From Pseudoduganella umbonata (GTDB taxonomy: Bacteria; Pseudomonadota; Gammaproteobacteria; Burkholderiales; Burkholderiaceae_D), in assembly GCF_014192225.1 (NCBI RefSeq), contig NZ_JACHXS010000015.1, positions 81,721 to 145,720 on the forward strand: a stretch of DNA of 64,000 bases, written 5' to 3'. Each line of letters starts with the position of its first letter. Positions within the stretch are counted from its first letter, which is position 1. The notes under the pieces are model-generated. The model was given only the letters and a program-made list of their open reading frames with translations. It did not search any database and was not told the DNA's origin. Below, in pieces: positions 8,548 to 19,462 of the stretch. The position numbers and the translations under genes are program-made.

Positions 8548-9645
8548 TTACCTGTGATGCAGCCTCCCGGCGAAGAGAACACTCAGGCCTGCCAGCAGCA
8601 GCAGGACAGTCGATGGCTCGGGCACTGGCGGCGGGTCCGGCACCAGGCCGAGCGGGTCCAGCAGCAGCACGCCGCACTCCGTAAGCATCGCCTTGCAACC
8701 GTGGGCAACGATCTGGCCCGCGTTGTTGATGTCAAACGCGCTATCGATGCTCCATCCCGACGCCGGGTCGATCAACTGGTTCAGCTGCGCAACGCGGCCA
8801 TCGGTCCAGATCCAGCCTGGTCCCGATCCGGTTCCCACTACCTGGCCGAGGTCATTCAATCCGAAGGCAGTCGTGGAGTAAGCGAACCCGGGAGTAAGGT
8901 CGATCGCTTCGCCATCTCTCCACATGACTGCATGCCCATATGCGTCGCCTGAAAAATTCGACCCTCCAACCACTGTGCCGGCAGAATCGATATCGTGGAC
9001 ACTGTTCACTGTCCCGCCAAGGCCGGGCAGATAGGTGAACTGCCCGTCATGATAGGTAAACGCAGTGAAGACACCGGTCCTGTTCCCACGCTGCGAACCG
9101 GCAATCGAGCCGCTATCGTTAATGGCGTGGAAGCCTATGCCGTCCCACGAATTCTCCGCGCCGACCGTCGTCAAGGTGCCGTTGTTGTAGATGAATGCTT
9201 TTTCCGGGCCCGCGACCGTGCCGAATTCGCCGACAGCGGTCCCGCTGTTGTTGACGTAGTGGGCCAGGCTATAGCTGGGAAATGCTGCGCCGATATTGAC
9301 GTAGGTGCCGTTGGCATTCGCGATATAGGCCCCCGCGCTCAGGGATGATGGGTCGATCTGGTATTCGACTTGCCCGACAACCGTTCCGGCATCGTTGATG
9401 CCGGAGACTGCCGGTTTCCCGGCTATCGGGATGTCCAGGAATCTCCGCTGGCCGGGTGAAGTCCAGACGAACGCGCGATCGGGGCTTCTTTGCGTGGCGG
9501 CTATCGCCCCGCTGCTGTTGATGTATGCCTCGAAGCCGGTTCCGCCCACCAGCGGTGTGATTGCGTATCGATGGAAGACGGGAGGCTCTTCGGCATGCGC
9601 TACCGCGGCAGCCAGTGCGAGACCAAGGCAAACGATCGTTTTCAT
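8548..9645 (-). CDS. PEP-CTERM sorted extracellular protein with HAF repeats
   Basis: 365 residues. It has a signal peptide ending VAHA, then at least seven copies of the HAF-type repeat (for example GINDAGTVVGQ, VNNSGTAVGEF, INDSGSIAGSQ, LNDLGQVVGTG, INNAGQIVAHG), and a C-terminal PEP-CTERM signal: VPEPST, a hydrophobic stretch, then RLHHR. Proteins with this tail are cleaved and sorted by an exosortase, usually in strains that make exopolysaccharide. No exosortase gene is in the window. The second ATG (9645) is chosen because GGAG lies six bases before it; an ATG at 9651 is in frame. A weak sigma-54-like sequence is found about 50 bases upstream. The biochemical function is unknown. Confidence 0.88.
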   Translation of the reverse strand: MKTIVCLGLALAAAVAHAEEPPVFHRYAITPLVGGTGFEAYINSSGAIAATQRSPDRAFVWTSPGQRRFLDIPIAGKPAVSGINDAGTVVGQVEYQIDPSSLSAGAYIANANGTYVNIGAAFPSYSLAHYVNNSGTAVGEFGTVAGPEKAFIYNNGTLTTVGAENSWDGIGFHAINDSGSIAGSQRGNRTGVFTAFTYHDGQFTYLPGLGGTVNSVHDIDSAGTVVGGSNFSGDAYGHAVMWRDGEAIDLTPGFAYSTTAFGLNDLGQVVGTGSGPGWIWTDGRVAQLNQLIDPASGWSIDSAFDINNAGQIVAHGCKAMLTECGVLLLDPLGLVPDPPPVPEPSTVLLLLAGLSVLFAGRLHHR

Positions 9646-9696
9646 CGGCATCTCCGTTGGCGCAGGCTGTCAGGTTGCCCGCTGCATCTCAGGATA

Positions 9697-9712
9697 GGCA
9701 ATCTGCTTCCCA
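9697..9712 (-). promoter_or_regulatory. Weak sigma-54-like promoter upstream of the PEP-CTERM gene
   Basis: On the minus strand the sequence TGGGAAGCAGATTGCC keeps the GG and GC pairs of a -24/-12 promoter with a ten-base interval, but it matches the flanks only partly. PEP-CTERM genes in other bacteria have been linked to the sigma-54 activator PrsR, which makes the site plausible. It could also be chance. Confidence 0.3.
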
Positions 9713-9932
9713 AAGCAAGCGACAATGAGTGAAGTTGCAGGCACTCGGCGAATCAGCGATGTTGTCCGGCTGCCGGGTTCCTGGCGCCGGCCCGGTTCGG
9801 GCATGTGTGGCGCCCGGCCGCAAGAATGCATCCGCAGACATGTCTTTTTCCTATCGTCGTGTTATCGTTATTCGGCGCCATCCCGCGACGGGAGCGGCAC
9901 CCTGATAGCCACCGGACTAACGAGGGGACACC

Positions 9933-11273
9933 ATGCTGCAGACCAGGCGCGTCATTTCACTGCTGTTGCTGCCCCTCGCGATCGGCCTTGAAGGCTGCGG
10001 CGGCGACGACGGCGACCAGGGCGTCCCGGGAGAGCAGGGTGCCCCAGGTGCCCCCGGCGCCAATGCCGATGCCATCGCCACCATCGGCGAAGGCGCCATC
10101 ATCATCGATGGCGCGGCCCCCGGCGATCCGAAGGAAAGCATCTATGTCCGCAAGGCCGGCCATGGCCCGAAGGTCATTGTGCTGGTACCCGGCAATAACA
10201 CGTCGGGCGCCACCTTCGACGGCATGATGGGCTTCTTCCGTTCCGTCGACGCGCTCAATGACGCCTATACCGTGTATGCCTTCGACTACCGCGGCAGCGG
10301 CAAGTCGAGCTACAACACGAAAATCACGTCGCTGAAGGACTTCGCCGCCGATTTCGAAAAGGTGATGAACAAGATCGCCAACTTGCCGGCCTCCGGTGTC
10401 ACGCTGGTCGGCTACTCGATGGGTTTCGGCGCCGCGCTGGAGATGGTCATCGCCAATCCGGGGCGGTACGCCAATGTCGTCAGCCTGGCGGGGATCGGCA
10501 CGCGCGGTGTCCGCGTCGGCTTTAACGCGGGCCAGGCCGGCACCGATTCGACCGGGCATGCATGGGCGAACGGCGACTGGGTCACCGTTGCAAACGATGC
10601 TGCCGGCATTGCCGGCACCGGGTTCCAGCAGCGTTCCTGGCAGGGCGACCAGCGCACCTACGCCAACGTGCAGGCCACCTGGGACGCGGTGGTCTACAAC
10701 GACGTGCTGAAATACGATATCAGCAAGGCCTTCACGCCCGCGGCGGTCACCGATCCCACGTTCCGCGCCTCGCCGAACTACAACGGTTCACTGCTCGACG
10801 GCTTCACTATCCAGTACATGCCGGAATCGCTGTACTACTCGCATAAATTCAACGTCTCGCCCGTCGACGTCGTCAAGCCCGCACCCAATGCCGACGGCAC
10901 CGTGGTCACCATCCCGGGCGACGGCCGCCTAGGCGCGCTGTTCAACGGCAAGCGCGCCATGCTGGTGAAGGCCACCACCGATTTTGCCGCCTGGCGCGGC
11001 GACCAGGTCATCTACGACAACTACACGGCCACCTCGAAATACGATCTCAAGCGCGCGGGCGCCGATGTGACCGCCGTGATGATCAACCCGAACCAGGGCT
11101 TCGACCACGGCTTTCCGGTCGCGCGGCCGCTGGAAACGGTGCGGCTGATCGATGCCTTCATCAAGGGCGATGTCTCGGCGCCCGGTGCGACGAGTGCGCT
11201 GGGCGGCGCCGGCGTCGCCGTGTATCCGAATGGGGAAACCGCCTGGGAAACCGATACCTTCACCGGTTTCTGA
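9933..11273 (+). CDS. Alpha/beta-hydrolase lipoprotein with collagen-like linker
   Basis: 446 residues. The signal peptide ends in a lipobox-like LEGC, with C22 as the likely lipidation site. Residues 27-44 form six Gly-X-Y triplets (GDQGVPGEQGAPGAPGAN), a collagen-like linker. The catalytic domain has the oxyanion-type VLVPGNN, YAFDYRGSGKS and a nucleophile elbow GYSMG with S162. A His in FDHGFP near residue 388 is a likely third triad member. It is probably an outer-membrane or periplasmic esterase or lipase; the substrate is unknown. GAGGGG precedes the ATG by five bases. It is convergent with eutC, with only 12 bases between the stops. Confidence 0.82.
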   Translation: MLQTRRVISLLLLPLAIGLEGCGGDDGDQGVPGEQGAPGAPGANADAIATIGEGAIIIDGAAPGDPKESIYVRKAGHGPKVIVLVPGNNTSGATFDGMMGFFRSVDALNDAYTVYAFDYRGSGKSSYNTKITSLKDFAADFEKVMNKIANLPASGVTLVGYSMGFGAALEMVIANPGRYANVVSLAGIGTRGVRVGFNAGQAGTDSTGHAWANGDWVTVANDAAGIAGTGFQQRSWQGDQRTYANVQATWDAVVYNDVLKYDISKAFTPAAVTDPTFRASPNYNGSLLDGFTIQYMPESLYYSHKFNVSPVDVVKPAPNADGTVVTIPGDGRLGALFNGKRAMLVKATTDFAAWRGDQVIYDNYTATSKYDLKRAGADVTAVMINPNQGFDHGFPVARPLETVRLIDAFIKGDVSAPGATSALGGAGVAVYPNGETAWETDTFTGF

Positions 11274-11285
11274 CGCCGCACGCAC

Positions 11286-12104
11286 TCACAGTAAAAACTT
11301 CCCGTTCCCTTCCTGTGGCAGCACCGCCGGGCCGCCGCTCTCGTCCTTCAGGCCGATCCCGGTCAGCTGCCGCCGGCGCGCCTCCGCCAGCAGGTAGTGC
11401 AGCCGGCCCGCCGCTTCCTCGTAGCGCTGCCCGGCCGGCCGCACGTTGGAGATGCAGTTGCGCCGTTCGTCGGTCAGGCCCACCGCCGGCGCCCACGTGA
11501 TGTACAGGCCCATGCTGTCCGGCGAACTCAGGCCCGGCCGCTCGCCGATCAGCACGACGGCGATCTTCGCGCCCAGCAGTTCGCCGACCTCGTCGCCGAC
11601 CGCCACGCGCCCTTGCAGCACGATCGATGGCGGTGCCACCGACCAGGTTTCATCCCGCAGCCGTTCGCGCAGCACCGCGAGGAAGGGTGCCGCGTGCTGC
11701 GCGACGGCCAGCGCGGAGAGGCCGTCCGCCACCACGAACGCCACGTCGAAGGGCCGTGCGGCGGCCTGCCTGCCAGTCAACGATGCACGGGAAGCCGTGG
11801 CACGGGAAACTGCGTCCAGCCTGCGGCCGAGATCGGGCCGCTGCAGGTAGACGTGGCGGTTCTCCGCCGCGCTGTGCAGCGTCAGGCAGGGGGCCGCTTC
11901 CGGCCACGCCGTCTCGATGGCCCGAGCCAGCGCTCCGGCATCCAGCGCGAGGTGGACTGCATCGCGGGCGCGCGCATGGGCCAGCTGGAAGTCGAGCTGG
12001 GCAGAGGTTGGCTGGCTGACGCCCGTGTGGCCCAGTGCGATGCGCGCGGCGGTGAAACGGCGCAGCGCCTGCCAGGGATCGGGCTTGCCGATGGGGTCCG
12101 ACAT
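11286..12104 (-). CDS. eutC: Ethanolamine ammonia-lyase small (beta) subunit
   Basis: 272 residues matching EutC along the whole length: DPWQALRRFTAARIALGHTG at the N-terminus, LDFQLAHARARDAVH, VAFVVADGLSA, GDEVGELLGAKIAVVLIGERPGLSSPDS and ISNVRPAGQRYEEAA. With EutB it forms the adenosylcobalamin-dependent lyase that turns ethanolamine into acetaldehyde and ammonia. The start at 12104 gives MSDPIGKPDPW and a normal family N-terminus. It lies 11 bases after eutB. No reactivase (EutA), acetaldehyde dehydrogenase or microcompartment gene is nearby, as in other proteobacteria with the short eat-eutBC layout. Confidence 0.95.
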   Translation of the reverse strand: MSDPIGKPDPWQALRRFTAARIALGHTGVSQPTSAQLDFQLAHARARDAVHLALDAGALARAIETAWPEAAPCLTLHSAAENRHVYLQRPDLGRRLDAVSRATASRASLTGRQAAARPFDVAFVVADGLSALAVAQHAAPFLAVLRERLRDETWSVAPPSIVLQGRVAVGDEVGELLGAKIAVVLIGERPGLSSPDSMGLYITWAPAVGLTDERRNCISNVRPAGQRYEEAAGRLHYLLAEARRRQLTGIGLKDESGGPAVLPQEGNGKFLL

Positions 12105-12115
12105 GACAGGCTCCT

Positions 12116-13507
12116 TCACGAAAGCTGCAGCAGGGCGCGCTGGAACGGCGCGGGCAGCGTGCGGCCCAGGCTCACTTCGGCGTCGCCCTCGAAAATACCC
12201 ATGTCGCGCAGCCAGCGGTCGAATTCCGGCGCCGGCCGCAGCCCGAACGCGCGGCGCGCGTACAGCGCATCGTGGAACGACGTGGTCTGGTAGTTCAGCA
12301 TGATGTCGTCCGCGCCGGGAATGCCCATCACGAACGTGCAGCCGGCCGTGGCCAGCATCGTCAGCAGCACGTCCATGTCGTCCTGGTCGGCTTCGGCGTG
12401 GTTCGTGTAGCACACGTCGCAGCCCATCGGCAGGCCCAGCAGCTTGCCGCAGAAGTGGTCTTCCAGGCCCGCGCGCGTGATCTGCTTGCCGTCGTACAGG
12501 TATTCCGGGCCCATGAAGCCGACCACCGTATTCACCAGCAGCGGCTCGAAGCTGCGCGCCACGGCGTAGGCGCGCGCCTCGCAGGTCTGCTGGTCCAGCC
12601 CGTGGTTGGCGCCGGCCGACAGGGCGCTGCCCTGACCGGTTTCGAAGTACATCACATTGTTGCCCACGGTGCCGCGCCCCAGGGAGAGCGCGGCGGCGCG
12701 GGCTTCGCCCAGCAGCGCGAGGTCGATGCCGAAGCTGGCGTTGGCCGCCTGCGTGCCGGCGATCGACTGGAACACCAGGTCGACCGGCGCACCCCGTTCG
12801 ATGGCGGCGATGGTGTTCGTCACATGCGTCAGCACGCACGACTGGGTAGGGATGGCGTGGCGGGCGATGATCTCGTCGAGCATCCGCACCAGGTGGATCA
12901 CCTGGGGCACGTTGTCCGTGGCCGGGTTGATGCCGATGACGGCGTCGCCGCTGCCGTACAGCAAGCCGTCGAACAGGCTGGCGGCGATGCCGGAAGCGTC
13001 GTCCGTCGGATGGTTCGGCTGCAGCCGCGTCGACAGCGTTCCGGGCAGCCCGATGGTATTGCGAAAGCGCGTCACGGGCCGGCACTTGCGCGCCACCAGC
13101 ACCAGGTCCTGGATGCGCATGATCTTCGAGACGGCGGCCGCCATCTCGGGCGTGATGCCCGGCGCGAGCCGCGCCAGCGCGGCCGTATCGGCGTCGTCGC
13201 CCAGCAGCCAGTTGCGGAAGTCGCCCACCGTCAGGTGCCGCACGGGCGAGAAGGCGGCGGCATCGTGCCCGTCGACGATCAGGCGTGTGACCTCGTCCGT
13301 TTCGTAGGGCACCACGGCCTCGTTCAGGAAAGCGGTCAGCGGCAGGTCGGCGACGGCCATCTGGGCCGCCACGCGCTCCTCGGCGCTGCCGGCTGCGACA
13401 CCGGCCAGGAAGTCGCCCGAGCGTGCCGGCGTGGCCCGCGCCAGCAGCTCGCGCAGGCCGGCGAACCGGTAGGTCCTGGCGCCGACGGTATGGGAATATT
13501 CAGGCAT
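12116..13507 (-). CDS. eutB: Ethanolamine ammonia-lyase large (alpha) subunit
   Basis: 463 residues, the normal EutB length. Family signatures include SKIMRIQDLV, RNTIGLPGTLSTRLQPNHPTDD, DGLLYGSGDAVIGINPATD, SIAGTQAANASFGI, GANHGLDQQTCEARAYAVAR, GFMGPEYLYDGKQITRA, MGCDVCYTNHAEADQDDMD and MGIPGADDIMLNYQTTSFHD. It is the catalytic barrel subunit that binds ethanolamine and adenosylcobalamin. Its ATG overlaps the stop of the permease gene by eight bases (ATGCCTGA), which suggests translational coupling in an eat-eutB-eutC operon. The cell needs cobalamin synthesis or uptake, which is not encoded here. Confidence 0.97.
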   Translation of the reverse strand: MPEYSHTVGARTYRFAGLRELLARATPARSGDFLAGVAAGSAEERVAAQMAVADLPLTAFLNEAVVPYETDEVTRLIVDGHDAAAFSPVRHLTVGDFRNWLLGDDADTAALARLAPGITPEMAAAVSKIMRIQDLVLVARKCRPVTRFRNTIGLPGTLSTRLQPNHPTDDASGIAASLFDGLLYGSGDAVIGINPATDNVPQVIHLVRMLDEIIARHAIPTQSCVLTHVTNTIAAIERGAPVDLVFQSIAGTQAANASFGIDLALLGEARAAALSLGRGTVGNNVMYFETGQGSALSAGANHGLDQQTCEARAYAVARSFEPLLVNTVVGFMGPEYLYDGKQITRAGLEDHFCGKLLGLPMGCDVCYTNHAEADQDDMDVLLTMLATAGCTFVMGIPGADDIMLNYQTTSFHDALYARRAFGLRPAPEFDRWLRDMGIFEGDAEVSLGRTLPAPFQRALLQLS

Positions 13508-14897
13508 GGTGCGAGCCTCCGGCTGGCGGGGAAGAGGGGAGCGCGGCGCGTTTGTCGCGGCTCAGCAGGAACACCACGTAGCCGGCCGCCAGCAGGCCGA
13601 CGTACACGCAGAAGATCGGGAAATTGTAGTACACCATGGTCACCAGGCAGACGACCGCCGCGGCGACAGCGAAAGCCGGTACCCACGGATAGCCCGGCGC
13701 GCGCCATGGCCGCACCATGTCCGGCTCGGTGCGGCGCAGCTTGAAGAGACTGAGCATGCTGACGATGTACATCGTGATGGCGCCGAACACGGACATGGTG
13801 ACGATATTGGCCGTCAGCGTCTGGCCGCCGAAGTTCACCCACCCATCGCTGAAGATGGCGACGATGCCGACCACGCCGCCGGCCAGCACGGCCAGGTGCG
13901 GCGTGCGAAAGCGCGGGTGGATGCGTGCGAGGCCACGCGGCAAGAAACCTTCGCGCGCCAGCGCGAAGACCTGCCGCGAGTAGCCCAGGATGATGGCATG
14001 GAACGAGGCGACCAGGCCGAACAGGCCGAGCCAGACGAGCATGTGCAGCCAGCCGCTGTCGCCGCCCACCACGGCCTTCATCGCCTGCGGCAGCGGATCG
14101 TTGATGTTGGCGAGTTTCGTCCAGTCTCCCACGCCGCCGGCGAACACCATCACGCCGATGGCCAGCGCCACCAGGGTGAGGATGCCGGCCACGTAGGCGA
14201 TGGGAATCGAGCGGCGCGGGTCCTTTGCTTCCTCGGCCGCCATCGCGACGCCCTCGATCGCCAGGAAAAACCAGATCGCGAACGGGATCGCCGCCAGCAT
14301 GCCGGGAATGGCCGCCGTTGTGAACGCGTCCTGCCCGGCCCAGCCGCCGCGCGTGAAATTGGCCAGCGAGAAGCCGGGCGAGACGACGCCCATGAAGACC
14401 AGCAGCTCGCCGATCGCGACGACGGTGATGAACAGTTCGAATGTCGCGGCCAATTGCACCCCGGCGATATTCAGCGTCATGAACACGAGGTAGGCGCCGA
14501 CCGCCACCCACTTCGGATCGAGCCCGGGAAACTGCACGTTCAGGTAGGAGCCGATCGCCAGCGCGATGGCCGGCGGCGCGAACACGAATTCGACCAGCGT
14601 CGCCGCGCCGGCGAGATAGCCGCCCGTGGCGCCGAACGCCCGCTTGCTGTAGGCGAAGGGGCCGCCCGCCTGCGGGATGGCGGTGGTCAGCTCCGTGAAG
14701 CTGAAGATGAAGCAGGCGTACATCAGCGCCACAAAGATCGCCGTCACCGTGAAGCCCAGCGTGCCGGCGGAAGCCCAGCCATAGCTCCAGCCGAAATATT
14801 CGCCCGAGATCACCAGCCCCACGGCGATGCCCCACAGCTGGACGGTGCCGAGTGTCTGCCTGAGCGCCGGGGCGCCTTGTGTGCCTGCCGTGTTCAT
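13500..14897 (-). CDS. eat: Ethanolamine permease (APC superfamily)
   Basis: 465 residues with about twelve membrane segments. It matches the ethanolamine permease branch of the amino acid-polyamine-organocation superfamily: LGTVQLWGIAVGLVISGEYFGW at the N-terminus, AIPQAGGPFAYS, IWFFLAIEGVAMAAEEAKDP, SRQVFALAREGFLP and a TANIVTMSVFGAI region. It imports ethanolamine for the lyase encoded by the next two genes. CAGGAG precedes the ATG at 14897; an upstream in-frame codon at 14924 is less likely. Three 11-bp-spaced direct repeats lie 45-75 bases upstream of the start. Confidence 0.93.
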   Translation of the reverse strand: MNTAGTQGAPALRQTLGTVQLWGIAVGLVISGEYFGWSYGWASAGTLGFTVTAIFVALMYACFIFSFTELTTAIPQAGGPFAYSKRAFGATGGYLAGAATLVEFVFAPPAIALAIGSYLNVQFPGLDPKWVAVGAYLVFMTLNIAGVQLAATFELFITVVAIGELLVFMGVVSPGFSLANFTRGGWAGQDAFTTAAIPGMLAAIPFAIWFFLAIEGVAMAAEEAKDPRRSIPIAYVAGILTLVALAIGVMVFAGGVGDWTKLANINDPLPQAMKAVVGGDSGWLHMLVWLGLFGLVASFHAIILGYSRQVFALAREGFLPRGLARIHPRFRTPHLAVLAGGVVGIVAIFSDGWVNFGGQTLTANIVTMSVFGAITMYIVSMLSLFKLRRTEPDMVRPWRAPGYPWVPAFAVAAAVVCLVTMVYYNFPIFCVYVGLLAAGYVVFLLSRDKRAALPSSPPAGGSHHA

Positions 14898-14942
14898 GGT
14901 CTTCTCCTGGTCAAGGTACAGCATCGGGGTGCGTGTCTAAAT

Positions 14943-14971
14943 CAGGCAACAGTCAGGCAAGAATCATGCAA
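14943..14971. promoter_or_regulatory. Three direct repeats with 11-bp spacing upstream of eat
   Basis: CAGGCAA at 14943-14949, CAGGCAA at 14954-14960 and CATGCAA at 14965-14971, each starting eleven bases after the previous one (one helical turn). They lie 46-74 bases upstream of the eat start codon. This is the expected arrangement for a regulator, for example AraC type, that controls the eat-eutBC operon; no such regulator gene is adjacent. Confidence 0.45.
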
Positions 14972-15072
14972 GGGGCACGGAAGCTGCTCAGCGGGTGTGG
15001 CGCCACGCGGGCGGCCCGGCCAGTGTCCCATGGTGCGGCATCGCTGCACTACGTTGGCGCGCTGGAGGATCC

Positions 15073-16448
<1,376 letters not shown>

Positions 16449-16449
<1 letters not shown>

Positions 16450-18404
16450 CATCGCTCCAGCGGTGCCGCCTGCAGTTCGATGACGAAGCAGGCACCGGTA
16501 TCGGTTGGTTCGGCGCGCAGGCTGCCGCCGAAGTCGCGGACGATCTGTTCCGAGATCGCCAGGCCCAGCCCCAGTCCCTCGCCTTGCGGCTTGGTGGTGA
16601 AGAAGGGCTCGAACAGCCGGCCGCGGGCTTCTCCCGACAGGCCGGGACCGTTGTCGGCAACGCGGATCAGCACCGATGCCGGGGTCCGCGCCACGCTCAC
16701 GGCGAGTTCGCGAGGCGCGCCGCGCTCCAGCGTGGCCAGCGCGTCGAGCGCGTTGCTCATCAGGTTCAGCAGCACCTGTTCCAGACGGTTGCTGTCGCAC
16801 AGCGCGTAGATGTCGGCCGGGCCGATGTCGAAGGTGAATGCCACCTTGTCCAGCTGCATGCGGCGCTCCACCAGCACCAGCGCGTTCGAGACAGCCGTGT
16901 GGACGGAAACGGGCGCCAGCCCGGCATTGGACTTGCGCGCAAAGCTTTTCAGCTTGCCCGTGATGGTACCCATGCGCGCCACGATCTGCGAGATCTTCGC
17001 CAGGTTTTCCCGGGCTTCGGCCATGCGGCCCCGGTCGAACAGCAGCACGGCATTGTCGGCCATCGTGCGCAGCGCCGTCAGCGGCTGGTTCAGTTCATGC
17101 GTGATGCTGGCCGACATCTGGCCCAGCACGGCCATCTTGCCGGCCTGGTAAAGCTCGTTCTGCGTGCGGTGCAATTGCTGCTCGGCCTGGCGCCGCACGT
17201 CCATCTCGTCGATCAGGCTCTGCGTGGTGTGCTCCAGCCGGGCGGTGCGTTCCGCGACCATCGCCTCCAGGTTGTTGTAGGCATCCTGCAGCTGCGCCCT
17301 GGCCCGCAGGCGCTGCCGCACGTACAGGAACAGCAGCAGCAGGAAGCCGTACGCCAGGCAGGCGAACAGCATGGCCGCCCGGGCGCTGGCGCGCGCCTGG
17401 CTCAGGTCCGACAGGTAGATGAAGGTCCACTGGCGGGGTGCCAGCGAGCGGGTCTGCATCAGCAGGGGCGGCGTACCGGCCCTTGCGTCATGCCCGGCGC
17501 CGGCACCGATGGCCACCACGCGCGTGCCGCCGGCGCGCGCCTCGTCGCGAACGATGCGCAGGGGCGGCAGCGGCAGGCGGTGGTACTGGCGCGTCTGATC
17601 CAGGCGGGCGCGCACGCCGGCGGGCAGCGGGCGCAGCGTGTGGTACTTCCAGGCCGGCGCGGACGACAGGAACAGCACGCCGTTGGCGTCCGCCAGCATC
17701 ACCTTGTCGGCCCCCTGCATCCAGCCGCGTTCCAGCGCTTCGATGTTCACCTTGACGACGGCCACGCCCAGCATGCGGCCGTCGCGGTGCACGCCGCGCG
17801 CATAGAAATAGCCTGGCTCGCCGCTGGTGGTGCCCACGCCGTAGAAGCCGCTCGGGCGGCCGCGCAGCGCATCCTGCAGGTAGGGCCGGAAGCCGATGTC
17901 GTCGCCGACGAAGCTGTCTTTCTGGCGCCAGTTGCTGGCCGCCAGCGTGCGGCCCTGCAGGTCGACGATATAGATGATGCGCGAACCGGCCTGCCTGCTC
18001 TGGCGTTCCAGGTAGCCGTTCATTTCCTGGCGGCGCACGGGATCTTCCGGATGCGCCAGCAGGGCTTGCACATCCTTGTCCAGCTCCAGCATGTGGGGCA
18101 GGAAGTCGTACTTGTCGAGCAGGTTTTCCAGGCTGGCCGCGTATACCTCCAGGCGCTGCGCGCCCGCCGCTCGCAGCCGTTCGGTGCTCGACTGTTCGGT
18201 CCAGCGGTAGGCTGCGAGGGCGAGGACCATGCCGCCCGCGAGAGCGGCGCACCAGCCCATTACCTTGCGCCGCGACCACCGTCGGGACGGCCGCGGGCGT
18301 GCGACGGGCAGCCGCGCGCCTGCGGCCCCGCTGGCTACCTCATTGGCCGCCGCGTTGGCCGTGTCCCTGGCCACCTCGGCAATGTTGTCGGACGGTGCTG
18401 GCAT
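16449..18404 (-). CDS. dctB: Sensor histidine kinase, DctB type
   Basis: 651 residues. Membrane helix 1 spans about 48-66. A large periplasmic double-PDC (dCache-like) sensor follows, with FYGVGTTSGEPGYFYARGV typical of DctB. Helix 2 spans about 344-362, then comes a coiled-coil linker. The dimerisation box SITHELNQPL holds the phosphorylated H436. The ATPase boxes are LNLMSNALDA (N), ADNGPG, FFTTKPQGEGLGLGL. It senses external C4-dicarboxylates and phosphorylates the regulator encoded immediately downstream, with overlapping stop and start. About 45 residues before helix 1 are Ala/Arg-rich and may be unstructured; a later start is possible. Confidence 0.93.
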
Positions 18405-18439
18405 GCTGGCGACTATAGCAAATACGCCATTCCGGAGCG

Positions 18440-19438
18440 CTAGAACGCGTGCCGGAAGCCGAGATTGAACGCGGCGTTGCCGTTGCCGTCGTCGGTTGCG
18501 TTGCCGACCCTGAACGCGGCACCGTTGTCGTTGTCGATATGGCCGTAGGCCGTGTAGATGTCGCTGCGGCGCGACAGCGCGTACAGGTAGCCGACGCCGA
18601 ACTGGCTTGCGTCGCGATGCGCCGCCGAGCCGTCGTCATGCCGGATGGCCGAGAACAGCACGCGGTGCGGCCCCGCCGCATATGCCAGGCCGAGCAGGGC
18701 GTCGCGGCTGGTCTCGCCGCCGAGCCCGCGGGCGCGAACCAGGGCCGCGTGGGCGGTGACCGCGCCCACCCTGTAGCGCGCCGCCAGCAGCGTATTGCCG
18801 ATGTGGTCCGGCAGCAGCGCATCCTCGCGCCGATGGTGGCCCAGCGACACCGCCAGCGCGCCGGCGGCATAGTTCAGCGTACCGCTGAACACGCGCTTGC
18901 GGGTGCCATTGACAGCCAGGCCGCCAGGCACCTCGCCGGCGCCGTACGCCACCTCGGCCGACCATCCGGCCAGCTTCGGCGTGCCGTACACCACCGAGTT
19001 GTCGATGCGGCGGTAGCCCGCGATGATGTTCATCGCCTGGCCGGCCAGGCCGTCCGCGAACGGATCGGCCACGTCGCGCAGCACCTTGTAGTAGGGCGAC
19101 AGCTGGCGGCCCGCGCTCACGCTGCCGAACGCACCCGCCAGGCCCACCCAGGCCTGGCGGCCGAACAGCACGCCGCCCTGGCCGGACGTGCCGGTATCGA
19201 TGTTGATGCCGCTCTCCAGCACGAAGTTGGCGGACAGGCCGCCGCCCAGGTCTTCGGTGCCCTTGAAGCCTAGCCGGGAGCCGGACGCGACGCCGCCGGT
19301 GACGCCCGTGCGGTTGCCGCCGGGGCTGCCGTATTCGGCCACCAGGCCGGCGTCCATCACGCCGTAGACCTTGACCTGGGTTTGCGCATGGGAGGCGGCG
19401 CAGGCCAGTGCCAGCGCCGCGGTGACTGCGTGTTTCAT
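18440..19438 (-). CDS. Gram-negative general porin
   Basis: 332 residues. It has a signal peptide ending SHAQ, then the burkholderial trimeric porin pattern: VKVYGVMDAGLV at the N-terminus, SRLGFKGTEDLGGGLSANFVLESG, LFGRQAWVGLAGAFGSVSAGRQ, and alternating beta-strands up to a C-terminal Phe (FNLGFRHAF) needed for outer-membrane insertion. It lies 24 bases after dctA and 35 before dctB, so it is probably cotranscribed and supplies C4-dicarboxylates to the periplasm. That role is inferred from context; general porins have broad specificity. Confidence 0.9.
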   Translation of the reverse strand: MKHAVTAALALACAASHAQTQVKVYGVMDAGLVAEYGSPGGNRTGVTGGVASGSRLGFKGTEDLGGGLSANFVLESGINIDTGTSGQGGVLFGRQAWVGLAGAFGSVSAGRQLSPYYKVLRDVADPFADGLAGQAMNIIAGYRRIDNSVVYGTPKLAGWSAEVAYGAGEVPGGLAVNGTRKRVFSGTLNYAAGALAVSLGHHRREDALLPDHIGNTLLAARYRVGAVTAHAALVRARGLGGETSRDALLGLAYAAGPHRVLFSAIRHDDGSAAHRDASQFGVGYLYALSRRSDIYTAYGHIDNDNGAAFRVGNATDDGNGNAAFNLGFRHAF

Positions 19439-19462
19439 GAAGTCTCCTTGTTGTTGTTATCG

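Noticed and set aside
11286..13085. eutC frame extended upstream to 600 codons
   Set aside because: The first 327 codons overlap eutB in another frame and have no EutC likeness; the EutC N-terminus is clearly at 12104.
14973..14988. Sigma-54-like sequence GGGCACGGAAGCTGCT on the plus strand
   Set aside because: It matches 14 of 16 consensus positions, but it points into the 3' end of dctD with no gene in that direction; most likely chance.
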